The notes beneath the pieces were generated by a model. That model worked only from the letters and a program-made list of their open reading frames with translations, was not told the DNA's origin and did not search any database. Below are positions 13,548 to 21,092 of a stretch of DNA of 21,092 nt, piece by piece; within the stretch, counting starts at the first letter, position 1; every line of letters begins with the position of its first letter. This DNA comes from a virus: positions 1 to 21,092 of the IMG/VR virus record IMGVR_UViG_3300021963_000775; one strand, given 5' to 3'. The translations under genes were made by a program, and so were the position numbers.

Positions 13548-15413
13548 TTATTTTCCAAGTGGACCAGTAAAATTATCAATCCACTTTCTTTCATATGCAA
13601 GTAACTCATCTTCTCGCCTACCTTCGGGACCTGCATGTAGTGGTTGTTCTCCATCTCTTGTAATATATACAAAATTTGGTAGTTTTTCTTTTTTGTATAT
13701 ATTGAAATCTTTGTATTTTTCTACAAATATACCATTTGGATTTTTTGGTGGTTTTGGTTTTTCTTCGGATGGGTTTTGTGCTGTTGATTCTTTTTTTACA
13801 TCATTCTGAGTGCCATCTTCTTTCTTTTTAGGAGAACCATCCGCATTTAATTCTTTGTTACCATCTTGCTTAATTGAAACATTAGCAGGAACATCACCAT
13901 ATCCATATAATCTTTTTTGGTATGTACTACCAATAGTTTCTACTAATTTAAGAGTAATATCAACATTTACAATTTTTGGTAATTTCCAATCTTTAGTTTC
14001 TGTATCAAGACCAATCTCCCAAGGTGAATTATCATCAATTGTATATGTTAATGAATCGATATATGCTTCTTTATTTCTAAACATATCACCCAATGTAAAT
14101 CTAATAAAAGGTGGATATACTGCGTTTTGCGAATATCCCTGCGGATAAGTAAGACTTGTTAAAAAGTTCAATCTTTGCCAAGCTGCTATATGCTCATCAT
14201 ATGATAAAGAATATACTTTAAAACTAAATGTTAGACTCCTCTCAATACCATTGTATGTATAAAAATTAAATGGATTTCCAATAAATTTGTTAGTATCCCA
14301 AGAAGGAGTTAATGTTTCAGATAATCCACTTATAGTTGCTCTAAAATTTACAGCTGCTTTTTTAACAACAGACCAAAATTTTAAAGTTACAAAATCATAA
14401 TCATCTAATTGTTTTTCAGTATCTTTAATTAAATCATTTTTTAATCCAGTTGCTGATGGATATGAGACCTGTTTATTTAAGTAATCTGATGTTGTAAACA
14501 TCGCTCTGACTCTTTCAATACTATTATTACGTTGTATTTCATTTCTACTAAATTTTGTTTTTGGTGTTTTTATTACATTTGGTATTGCTATATGATTTGT
14601 TAAAGGTAATTTTGGTACTGTAGGTTCTACATATGAATTATACTTAGATGATAAATCTTTTCGCATATCAATCATATCTTCTGGTAAATACTGCGCTGCA
14701 TTCATTACCTTACCATACGCCGATATACTATCATATAAAACACCACCAGCCTTTGCAAAATTAACTGCTGCTTGGGATGGAGAACCTAATAATAAATTGT
14801 TTAATTTCTTTTTACCTAATTCTATTGCAGAACCAATTATTTGATTTTCATTTGGTCTTCCTGATAAATTATTTTTAATAAGATTACCAAGTAAATTACC
14901 GCCAGATTGTGATTTTAAATTAGCCAAAGTTACCATAGTATTATACTCACCACCCTCTCTAATAAAATCTTTATCTAATACAATTCTACTTGGTATCATT
15001 TGTTGAGGTAATTTAATACCTAATTTTGATAATAAATTTGTACCAAAGTTTTCTGCTTTGTTTAAAAATGTACCTAATATTCCAGAATTACTAACACCTT
15101 TAGCACCACCCTTCATATCATCTACAATACCTCTAGTCTTTGTAGTAAATTTAATTATATCAGTTCCATATAAAAATGGACTTGTTGTTTTTGATAATAT
15201 ACGCAATCCAGTTACTTCTTCTTCTAATCTTCTTTCTCTTGTTCGGATTGATAAATTTCTTCTACCAATTTCAGCAATTCTAAAAGATGGTGTCATTAAA
15301 ATATTATATGGATTTCTTCGCAAATCAGCAGTATTACGAATATCATATTGTTGTTCAGCAGTTTGCCCACTAACTAATTTTTTACTTTTAAATAATTCTT
15401 CTATCGTTGGCAT
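13548..15413 (-). CDS. Baseplate/tail-tube junction structural protein
   Basis: This 621-residue protein lies immediately after the tape measure gene (11-nt gap), the position of T4 gp48/gp54, which cap the baseplate and start the tube. The most recognisable part is residues about 388-505: SLTFSFKVYSLSYDEHIAAWQRLNFL, SLTYPQGY, YPPFIRFTLGDMF, then a beta-rich run ending PKIVNVDITLKLVET. This pattern is common in phage baseplate-tube proteins. The remainder is a poorly conserved helical N-terminal half and a Lys/Pro/Glu-rich linker (about 520-560), ending in a short domain with FNIYKKEKLPNFVYITRDGE. No enzymatic motif was seen. The gp48/gp54 equivalence is positional inference. Confidence 0.7.
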   Translation of the reverse strand: MPTIEELFKSKKLVSGQTAEQQYDIRNTADLRRNPYNILMTPSFRIAEIGRRNLSIRTRERRLEEEVTGLRILSKTTSPFLYGTDIIKFTTKTRGIVDDMKGGAKGVSNSGILGTFLNKAENFGTNLLSKLGIKLPQQMIPSRIVLDKDFIREGGEYNTMVTLANLKSQSGGNLLGNLIKNNLSGRPNENQIIGSAIELGKKKLNNLLLGSPSQAAVNFAKAGGVLYDSISAYGKVMNAAQYLPEDMIDMRKDLSSKYNSYVEPTVPKLPLTNHIAIPNVIKTPKTKFSRNEIQRNNSIERVRAMFTTSDYLNKQVSYPSATGLKNDLIKDTEKQLDDYDFVTLKFWSVVKKAAVNFRATISGLSETLTPSWDTNKFIGNPFNFYTYNGIERSLTFSFKVYSLSYDEHIAAWQRLNFLTSLTYPQGYSQNAVYPPFIRFTLGDMFRNKEAYIDSLTYTIDDNSPWEIGLDTETKDWKLPKIVNVDITLKLVETIGSTYQKRLYGYGDVPANVSIKQDGNKELNADGSPKKKEDGTQNDVKKESTAQNPSEEKPKPPKNPNGIFVEKYKDFNIYKKEKLPNFVYITRDGEQPLHAGPEGRREDELLAYERKWIDNFTGPLGK

Positions 15414-15424
15414 TTACTTATATT

Positions 15425-17803
15425 TTATGCTATTGCAAAGTTATTTCGTGTACTCTTATTAACCTGATTTGATACACCTGCTGTAACTTTTGCACCATCC
15501 ATATTTACTCCAATTTTACCACCAGCCATATCAGCTCTCAATCCTTTTAGTTCTGCTATTAATTGATTTATACCATTTGCATTAATTCCAGAATTACCAG
15601 CTCCCATCATACTACCAACTGCGTTAGCTGCCATACCAATTGGTGTCATTGATAACACATTTGATAATAATTCACTAGGAGATTTTGTTGCTATAAGTGT
15701 ATCAGCTGGATTTGTTGAAACTATTTTTCCATCTTGTACAACACCATCGTTAATGCTACCTGCATTTGATGATGCATCGGTTGCGCTTTTCAATCCACCT
15801 TTTTCTAATGAAGATACTGAGAAGTTGGTAACCGCCGCATCTGCTTGGCCTGCAAAATCAGAAACCGTATCAACTAAACTACTAACACCAGGTATTTTTT
15901 TCAATAACCACATAATACCATCAATAATAAATTGAATTGCTTTAGCTGCTATTTTTAATGGGAAGAATGCAAATTGTAATACAGGACCCAACATTTGAAA
16001 TATAGGAAGTAATGAACCACCAACAGATGCTAAAATACCTTTGAATGTATTTTCCATATCTGATATAGTAGATGCCATTTCTTTTTGAGCTGCTGCTTTT
16101 TGAACTTCCTGCATCAATTGTTCATCATTAATATTAGTTATATCTAAACCAGCATCTATTGCATCTTGCGCCTTCTTTTGTTCTTCTGTTGATAATTTAC
16201 TTAATTTTTCTTGAGTATTTAATTGCTTATTAATTTCCTCCACACTCATACCTGCTGCTTTAGCTAATTGCTGTTGTGTGAAATAATCTTTTTTACGGAA
16301 ATCACCACTTCTTTGAATTTGTGTAAGTGTTTCTTTATTAGCATCTGCAAGTTTACCCTCCATTGCTAATGCTCTTGCTCTACTTAAATTGAATTGACCA
16401 CCAACAAATGTTGCTGCTACCAATTCTTCTTCTATACCACCTTCAAAATCTAATAATTTTTCTGCTAAAGATACTTGTTGCTTTAACGAAGTACCCATTC
16501 TTTGAGCTTGTACTGCATTTTTTGTTAATGCAGTTAAATCTCCTTTAAAGAATGTTGATGCTGCTTCTGCATTTTCTGCAATATCTTTAATTACCTTTTT
16601 AGGAGCAACACCTGCTAACTTAGCCATATTTGCAGCTTGTTGTTGAACACTAGCCGCAGTTTGCTCTGATAAACCACCTACACTTTCAAATATATTTTGA
16701 ACTTTAGCTGCTTCTTCTGCACTAACTCCAAAATTTGTTTTCATTAGTGTAAGACTTGCAACAGTTGCTTCTGAATAGTTAGCTACTTCTCCAATTTCAT
16801 CTCTAAGTGCTTTCATTGTGTCGTATGCATCTTCCATAGATACACCAACAGTTCCAAAATTTTTAGCAATATTACTTGCCTTTTCATTCATGTCACCCAT
16901 CATTGAATTGGTGACACCAGTTTCTTTTCTAAAATCTTCACCTGCTTGCTCTAAATCCATAAAGTATTTAAGGCCAGCTACAATTGCACCAACTACTAAA
17001 GTTAAACCAGCAGTTGCTATTGCTGCTTGTAATCCGAATGCTCGGATTCCCATTATCATATTTTTGATACCACCAACTACACTTTGTAATCCAGAAGGAA
17101 GCATACCAACAATACCATTAGCTTGTTCAGATAACATATTATATCTCTCCTGCTGAGCTCTTATGTTTTCTCTCTGATTAAATAGTTGAGTTGCTAATTC
17201 TATTTCATCTTCTGCAAGTCCATTTAATGAATTTTGAAATTCAATTCTTCTTTGTTCAGATTCTGCAATTCCAAACATATTCATTCTAGCAGTATCTAAT
17301 GATTGAGCTTCTTCTAAATAAGAATCTTGAATTGCAGTTAAACTAGCAATTTTTTGGTCATTTATTACTCTATCTGCTTCTGATAAATTTAATTCATTTT
17401 CTTTTAAATCTAATATTTTTTGATTAAGAGATACTAATGTAGAGCCTCCACTTGCTTCAGCTCCAATCATTTCTTTCATTTTAGGGCTCAATTTAGATAT
17501 TGATGTTGCAAACCCTTCTTGAAGTTCTTTGTATTCGTCAGCTAATGTATTTCTTTGTTCTTCTAAAGCGTTAATTCTAGCTTGTCTTCTTTCATTATTT
17601 GCCAACGCCCTTTCTCTAACTTTGGCTTCTTGTTCAATAATCCCAAGAGCTATTTTACTACTAGCAACTCTATCTTCCATATCTTGCAATTCTTGACCAC
17701 TAAGAACTGCAGCAGCCTTTATCTGCTCGTTTAAACGAGTTTGTATTTCAGCTTGCTGTTGGAGTAATTGATTTAATTCTCTTTGATTTTTAGAATCCGC
17801 CAT
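15425..17803 (-). CDS. Tail tape measure protein
   Basis: This 792-residue protein sets tail length and is threaded inside the tube. The first 230 residues are glutamine/glutamate-rich coiled coil (ELNQLLQQQAEIQTRLNEQI). A hydrophobic segment lies at about 250-284 (AIATAGLTLVVGAIVAGL) and a longer one at about 598-640 (LPIFQMLGPVLQFAFFPLKI), as is typical of tape measures that enter the host membrane. In between is alanine-rich helix with many KLA and AQ repeats. At roughly 0.15 nm per residue the length predicts a tail near 120 nm, an inference from the helix rule. It lies between the 80-residue gene and the tube-end protein, as expected. Confidence 0.9.
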   Translation of the reverse strand: MADSKNQRELNQLLQQQAEIQTRLNEQIKAAAVLSGQELQDMEDRVASSKIALGIIEQEAKVRERALANNERRQARINALEEQRNTLADEYKELQEGFATSISKLSPKMKEMIGAEASGGSTLVSLNQKILDLKENELNLSEADRVINDQKIASLTAIQDSYLEEAQSLDTARMNMFGIAESEQRRIEFQNSLNGLAEDEIELATQLFNQRENIRAQQERYNMLSEQANGIVGMLPSGLQSVVGGIKNMIMGIRAFGLQAAIATAGLTLVVGAIVAGLKYFMDLEQAGEDFRKETGVTNSMMGDMNEKASNIAKNFGTVGVSMEDAYDTMKALRDEIGEVANYSEATVASLTLMKTNFGVSAEEAAKVQNIFESVGGLSEQTAASVQQQAANMAKLAGVAPKKVIKDIAENAEAASTFFKGDLTALTKNAVQAQRMGTSLKQQVSLAEKLLDFEGGIEEELVAATFVGGQFNLSRARALAMEGKLADANKETLTQIQRSGDFRKKDYFTQQQLAKAAGMSVEEINKQLNTQEKLSKLSTEEQKKAQDAIDAGLDITNINDEQLMQEVQKAAAQKEMASTISDMENTFKGILASVGGSLLPIFQMLGPVLQFAFFPLKIAAKAIQFIIDGIMWLLKKIPGVSSLVDTVSDFAGQADAAVTNFSVSSLEKGGLKSATDASSNAGSINDGVVQDGKIVSTNPADTLIATKSPSELLSNVLSMTPIGMAANAVGSMMGAGNSGINANGINQLIAELKGLRADMAGGKIGVNMDGAKVTAGVSNQVNKSTRNNFAIA

Positions 17804-17814
17804 TATTTAATTTA

Positions 17815-18057
17815 TTAATAATCTTTAGAAATTAACCCTAATGATTGATACCATTTGAATTTATCCGGCTTTTCTGACTTCATTTTTTGAATGTCACCCG
17901 CATATTTATTATTCATTTTTTTGAAATCTGCTTGTAATTTTTGCAATACCGGGTCATTATCTATTATATTTTGTATTTTTTCCGGAGTTCTTTTTACACC
18001 AAAAAAACTAAAAAATTCTTTAATATTACCTTTCGATATTTTATATTTTTTTGCCAT
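17815..18057 (-). CDS. Small lysine-rich protein between chaperone and tape measure genes
   Basis: This 80-residue basic protein starts MAKKYKISKGNIKEFFSFFGVKRTPEKIQNII and ends WYQSLGLISKDY. It has no signal peptide or membrane helix and looks helical. I do not recognise a family. It heads the operon that runs through the tape measure and baseplate genes to 10167, 27 nt behind a TATTTATA motif, and is separated from the tape measure by 11 nt. A tail assembly or tape-measure-coating role is plausible from position only. Confidence 0.65.
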   Translation of the reverse strand: MAKKYKISKGNIKEFFSFFGVKRTPEKIQNIIDNDPVLQKLQADFKKMNNKYAGDIQKMKSEKPDKFKWYQSLGLISKDY

Positions 18058-18084
18058 CTTATAATTGTTTATATCTATTCAATG

Positions 18085-18092
18085 TATAAATA
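18085..18092 (-). promoter_or_regulatory. TATTTATA motif heading the tape measure-baseplate operon
   Basis: The octamer lies 27 nt upstream of the ATG at 18057 and just beyond the terminator of the preceding unit. It is the only promoter candidate for roughly 8 kb of downstream baseplate genes. Confidence 0.55.
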
Positions 18093-18104
18093 TCGTATAA
18101 AATA

Positions 18105-18149
18105 AAAAGTTAGGATTGTACCAGTATTTATCGGTTAATCCTAACTTTT
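18105..18149 (-). terminator. Terminator overlapping the end of the frameshift partner ORF
   Basis: A 13-bp stem (18149-18137 with 18117-18105, containing AGTTAGGATT) with a 19-nt loop is followed by a T-rich coding-strand run. The 5' arm encodes the last residues of the ORF and the stop codon (18130-18128) is in the loop. Confidence 0.8.
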
Positions 18150-18340
18150 GGTGATTTTTGAGTTGATGATTTTTTTACCTGCTCAGATTCACTTTTTTTA
18201 GCTTCTACTAACTTATTATAGTAAAAATTTCTTAAATATGTTGGCATTCGATATAAATCATATTGATTAAATCCGTTGCCATAGTAGCACATTTCAAATA
18301 TTTGATTGTGCAACGTTTTACTATGATTTGCTGCTAGGCC
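18128..18340 (-). CDS. Short second chaperone domain, probably made as a frameshift fusion
   Basis: From the T7 run onward this frame encodes about 70 residues (GLAANHSKTLHNQIFEMCYYGNG, split here as GLAANHSKTL then HNQIFEMCYYGNG). It continues FNQYDLYRMPTYLRNFYYNKLVEAKK and ends in a Lys/Ser-rich basic tail. The YYG...YDLYRMP...LRNFYYNKL pattern resembles the T-domain of phage tail assembly chaperones (lambda gpG-gpGT style). As a separate gene it would need a TTG start at 18313 or an ATG at 18292, with no ribosome-binding sequence. The frame has a TAA directly before the T7 run and stays open through the upstream gene's stop. Translation as a fusion to the gp26-type protein is therefore favoured. 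A homopolymer sequencing error is the alternative. Confidence 0.65.
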   Translation of the reverse strand, partial: GLAANHSKTLHNQIFEMCYYGNGFNQYDLYRMPTYLRNFYYNKLVEAKKSESEQVKKSSTQKSPKVRINR

Positions 18341-19079
18341 AAAAAAAGTTTACGGTCATACCGATAGGTGCCTCCTCCACCTCACCATCTTCGTGAGTAT
18401 AAGTGAATTTCATATCAACATCGGGAGATATACTTTTAACATATTCTCTGAATGCTCTACTATCTCTAGCCAACATACCATTTATGTATTTATTGATTGC
18501 CGATACAGTATTATCTCCGTTTACAGACGTAATCATATATCTTAATCTAGTTGTAATATCATATGATACATCTTTACTTAATTTTTCCAAAGCAGTTATA
18601 TCTCTTTCTATTGCTTTTTCATCACCATGTGTTAATAACTTAAATGTAAGTTTTGCACCACTTGGTGTTGTAAATTCAAATTCATTTTTATTTTTAAAAA
18701 TAGATAAATCTACTTCTTTTATTTGAACTTTTGATAAATCAACTACTGAATTTATACTTTTTCCTGCTTTTGATGAATAAAATGATATTTCATATTCAGG
18801 CCCATATCCTAAAAGACGTGTTGCCAATACTATTGCATTTTTATCACCTAAAATAATATCATCAGGATTGATTGAATCTAATATAATTGATTCAAATAAT
18901 TTATCCAATACGATACCTTTTTTAATAAGATTTTGTGATGCTAAAATATCCTCCTCTTTAGCAGTCATATGTTTAATTGTAATTTGCCCAGAAGATAATG
19001 GGTGTTCTTTTGGATATGCCAATCCTTTTGATGGTAAATCCAATACTTCCGTTGGGAAATCATATTGTTTTTCGTTCAT
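18321..19079 (-). CDS. T4 gp26-type baseplate hub / tail assembly chaperone protein
   Basis: This 252-residue protein has the hallmark opening of the T4 baseplate gp26 family: YDFPTEVLDLPSKGLAYPKEHPL (read as YDFPTEVLDLPSKG, LAYPKEHPL), followed by ITIKHMTAKEEDILASQNLI, then GDKNAIVLATRLLGYGPEYE. Family knowledge places these proteins in hub assembly beside the tube and tape measure genes, as here. The C-terminus reads GMTVNFFWPSSKS before TAG, and the FFW codons lie on the T7 run where a +1 or -2 slip would extend the protein into the next frame. It is preceded by a TATTTATA motif (27 nt) and follows the tail tube terminator. Confidence 0.85.
   Translation of the reverse strand: MNEKQYDFPTEVLDLPSKGLAYPKEHPLSSGQITIKHMTAKEEDILASQNLIKKGIVLDKLFESIILDSINPDDIILGDKNAIVLATRLLGYGPEYEISFYSSKAGKSINSVVDLSKVQIKEVDLSIFKNKNEFEFTTPSGAKLTFKLLTHGDEKAIERDITALEKLSKDVSYDITTRLRYMITSVNGDNTVSAINKYINGMLARDSRAFREYVKSISPDVDMKFTYTHEDGEVEEAPIGMTVNFFWPSSKS
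18341..18347 (-). promoter_or_regulatory. Candidate programmed frameshift site (T7 run)
   Basis: The coding strand is AAC TTT TTT TGG in the gp26-type frame, with seven T residues. The +1 frame has its last stop (TAA, 18352-18350) immediately upstream and remains open past the zero-frame TAG (18323-18321). The slip must therefore occur in a window of about 26 nt, and the T run is its only homopolymer of that length. Confidence 0.55.
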
Positions 19080-19106
19080 AACTTTAATTGTTTTTAAGTT
19101 TGTATA

Positions 19107-19114
19107 TATAAATA
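19107..19114 (-). promoter_or_regulatory. TATTTATA motif before the gp26-type gene
   Basis: The octamer lies 27 nt upstream of the ATG at 19079, between that gene and the tail tube terminator. Confidence 0.5.
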
Positions 19115-19141
19115 CATAGAAATTGAAAAATTAGAAAGCAC

Positions 19142-19170
19142 AAAAAAGGGGATTCTTTTGAAATCCCCTT
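19142..19170 (-). terminator. Rho-independent terminator after the tail tube gene
   Basis: A 9-bp stem (19170-19162 with 19154-19146, AAGGGGATT / AATCCCCTT) with a 7-nt loop is followed by six T residues on the coding strand. It begins 18 nt after the tube stop. Confidence 0.9.
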
Positions 19171-19188
19171 AATTTTATATACTTTTGA

Positions 19189-19677
19189 TTAGAATTCTAA
19201 GATTGCGTAATCGTAAGTTAATGTTAATTCTATTGTTGCAGGTTCATTAGAATCAAACGATAAATCACCAAAGTTAGCCTGACCTATATATGCACCTTTT
19301 AAAGTCCATTGTTCAATCTTATCACCAACAGGTCCTAACATATAGAATGTGATATCTTTCTTATAGAAGTCAGCGTATCCATCTCTACCAGTTATTGATT
19401 CATGTCCTAAACGAATCCAGTCCATTACCGCTTGTGCTGCTGAAGGAACAATTGGGTCATAAAGCGTAATTGTAATATCTTGCCAATCTCCTTTTCCTTT
19501 CAACTTTCTTTTAACGTTGATGTGGTCTAATACAATAGGTTCAAATTGAATTGAAGGTCTATTTGCTGCCTTTACAAGATATGAAGGGATATTTTCAATC
19601 TCCATCACATATCTATTTTTCATCTTCGGTTCGAAGTTCGTATAGAACATCTTATCAAACTCTAATATTTCTGCCAT
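19189..19677 (-). CDS. 19: Tail tube protein (T4 gp19 family)
   Basis: This 162-residue protein forms the inner tube inside the sheath. It shows the gp19 pattern throughout: FEPKMKNRYVMEIENIPSYL (about 15-34), ANRPSIQFEPIVLDHINVKRKLKGK (38-62, written as ANRPSIQFEP then IVLDHINVKRKLKGK), WQDITITLYDPI (65-76), VMDWIRLGHE (84-93), and the C-terminal beta strands GAYIGQANFGDLSFD and IELTLTYDYAIL. The length is typical (T4 gp19 is 163 residues). It has its own TATTTATA motif 22 nt upstream, an AAGGA sequence before the ATG, and a strong terminator behind, so it can be made in large amounts independently of the sheath. Confidence 0.95.
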   Translation of the reverse strand: MAEILEFDKMFYTNFEPKMKNRYVMEIENIPSYLVKAANRPSIQFEPIVLDHINVKRKLKGKGDWQDITITLYDPIVPSAAQAVMDWIRLGHESITGRDGYADFYKKDITFYMLGPVGDKIEQWTLKGAYIGQANFGDLSFDSNEPATIELTLTYDYAILEF

Positions 19678-19699
19678 TTTTATTCCTTTTTATTATATT

Positions 19700-19707
19700 A
19701 ATAAATA
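19700..19707 (-). promoter_or_regulatory. TATTTATT variant motif before the tail tube gene
   Basis: One mismatch to the TATTTATA octamer, 22 nt upstream of the ATG at 19677, in the 51-nt gap between sheath and tube. No terminator is seen in that gap, so the tube may also be read from the sheath transcript. Confidence 0.45.
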
Positions 19708-19728
19708 TCTACTTTGTTTATTTTCATA

Positions 19729-21092
19729 TTATGCTGTGAAACTTGCTCCAGTTGGTAAGATGTTGAAATCAATTACGATGAATTCAGCCGTCTTAGCCGG
19801 TTGTAAGAAAATTTGTCCTGCTAATATGTTTCTATCAATCACATCAGGTGTGTTGTTTGTTTCATCCATTACAACTTTGAATGTGTAAAGACCTTGTCTT
19901 TGTTGTACAGACTCTAAATAAGGATTAACAGTATTTAAGAATCTATTTCTAGTCGTAGATGTGTTTTGTTCGAACACTAAGAAACGAGATGTTGAAGCGA
20001 TGAACTTCTTAAGAGTGATAAGTAATCTTCTAACATTGATTCTATCTAAAGCAGATGCCTTATCTTGCAATGTCTTCTGTCCGAATGCTACAATACCTTG
20101 TCCAGGGAATGCTGCGATTGGGTTTACTTTGTTCTCATATAAAGTATCTCTTTCAGCGTGCGTTAATCTATTTAATACACTAACTGCTCCAGTGATACCA
20201 CCTCTATTCAAACCAGCAGGTGCGAACCATTCAGCTGCTAATCTATCATTAGAAGCGAATACAGCCGGCATCAATACTGATGGTGGAACTGAAGTTAATT
20301 TATTTGTATTACTATCGATAGTCTTAACCCAAGGATAGTAAGTTGCTACATAGTTTGAATCTACTGAATTTGCTTGCTCAGTTGCGTCAGTAATTGTATC
20401 AGCGTAATCGTTGAAATCAGCGATGTAGAAACAATCTTGTCTATCTTCAACCATATCAATTACTTTAGAAGTAATAGCCGGATGTAATTGTCTTACAATA
20501 CCAGGAGTTACTACCATATTGATATCGTACTCATCAGGATTAGATACAGCGTTGATTGCCTTTGTATATGCTACTGAACCAGAAGATACAGAAGTTGCGC
20601 AATTGAATCCTTGCGTATTTGCGTTACCCCAATCTGCATCACCAGCCTTAGCTATCTTTACAGTTGGGTTAGTACCATCAAATCCAAATTGGAATCCTAA
20701 TAAGAATTGTCTTTTAACCATATCAGTTGATGCTGAACCGGTCATTGTGTAGTTTAATTGAGAATCAAATGCGAATGCTACGTTTGCCCCAGCTGCTGCG
20801 TTTGCAGGTATTGGTGCTAAGTACTGAGCGTTATCCATTTTTACACCAGCAGTTTCAAAATCAAAACCAGCATAATATACAGGAGATGATGATGTGTTGT
20901 TTGCTGAACCAGTTTGGTAAACCACTGCAGGTACTCTACTTTCAGTACCACCTAAATAAACAGGGTTAGTGTATGCTGCGTGTCCGAATGGTGCTGCTGA
21001 TATTGGATAAGAACCAGGTCCTAAAATATTAGCGTTTGCATCCTGAACTACAACTCTTACATATTTTGATTTTGAAGTATAATCACCATATT
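19729..21092 (-). CDS. 18: Tail sheath protein (T4 gp18 family; 5' end outside window)
   Basis: This is the contractile sheath subunit. The frame is open to the right window edge (454 codons visible), so apparent starts inside it, such as the GTG at 20925, are not the real start. The C-terminal domain carries the conserved features: GIVAFGQKTLQDKASALDRINVRRLLITLKK (read as GIVAFGQKTL, QDKASALDRINVRRLL), FEQNTSTTRNRFLNTVNPYL, and the terminal strand LAGQIFLQPAKTAEFIVIDFNI that interlocks neighbouring subunits. The upstream portion is a variable beta-rich domain with an Ala/Gly/Ser-rich surface. It precedes the tail tube gene by 51 nt, the standard sheath-tube order. Confidence 0.95.
   Translation of the reverse strand, partial: YGDYTSKSKYVRVVVQDANANILGPGSYPISAAPFGHAAYTNPVYLGGTESRVPAVVYQTGSANNTSSSPVYYAGFDFETAGVKMDNAQYLAPIPANAAAGANVAFAFDSQLNYTMTGSASTDMVKRQFLLGFQFGFDGTNPTVKIAKAGDADWGNANTQGFNCATSVSSGSVAYTKAINAVSNPDEYDINMVVTPGIVRQLHPAITSKVIDMVEDRQDCFYIADFNDYADTITDATEQANSVDSNYVATYYPWVKTIDSNTNKLTSVPPSVLMPAVFASNDRLAAEWFAPAGLNRGGITGAVSVLNRLTHAERDTLYENKVNPIAAFPGQGIVAFGQKTLQDKASALDRINVRRLLITLKKFIASTSRFLVFEQNTSTTRNRFLNTVNPYLESVQQRQGLYTFKVVMDETNNTPDVIDRNILAGQIFLQPAKTAEFIVIDFNILPTGASFTA

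Noticed and set aside
20923-20925. GTG as the start of the sheath gene
   Set aside because: The frame is open with sheath-like sequence to the window edge, so this is an internal codon.

Overview
This window is a stretch of a contractile-tailed (T4-like, myovirus) bacteriophage genome, AT-rich, with every recognisable gene on the minus strand, so transcription runs from high to low coordinates. The host is very probably a member of the Bacteroidetes. Four promoters match the Bacteroidetes vegetative consensus (TTTG, exactly 20 nt, then TAnnTTTG or one mismatch), Shine-Dalgarno sequences are mostly absent or A-rich, and one gene carries a signal peptide ending in the FGQ typical of that phylum. 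These are inferences from sequence; no database was consulted.

Right part (about 10167-21092): the tail module. In transcription order it holds the tail sheath (5' end outside the window), tail tube, a T4 gp26-type baseplate/tail chaperone, a short partner ORF apparently reached by a frameshift on a T7 run, an 80-residue unknown protein, the tape measure protein, a tube-end/baseplate protein, a LysM-like (gp53-type) wedge protein, a large hub protein with an inserted coiled coil, and a 119-residue unknown protein.

Middle (about 8395-10166): a 385-nt tmRNA gene with its own promoter and terminator. It is followed by a short, divergent family A DNA polymerase whose promoter is interleaved with the tmRNA terminator.

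Left-middle (1916-8355): a secreted DNA/RNA non-specific endonuclease is translationally coupled to a 1239-residue multidomain protein (ParB-like fold plus a possible nuclease domain). Then come two unknown proteins and an endolysin (peptidoglycan-binding domain plus GH19), ending at a strong terminator. Far left (1-1880): two tandem host-type promoters drive a gp32-like single-stranded DNA-binding protein and a RecA-like recombinase, which is cut by the window edge.

Regulation looks split in two. Host-type promoters serve the replication and recombination genes and the tmRNA. A different motif, TATTTATA read on the coding strand, sits about 22-27 nt before the start codon of most structural or lysis-region transcription units and probably marks phage late promoters. 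At the gene beginning at 3962 this motif lies in the loop of a hairpin that would hide the start codon, a layout like the early/late switch of T4 gene e. There are no stretches over 300 nt without a gene; the longest gene-poor interval (1670-1915) holds promoters, a leader and a terminator.
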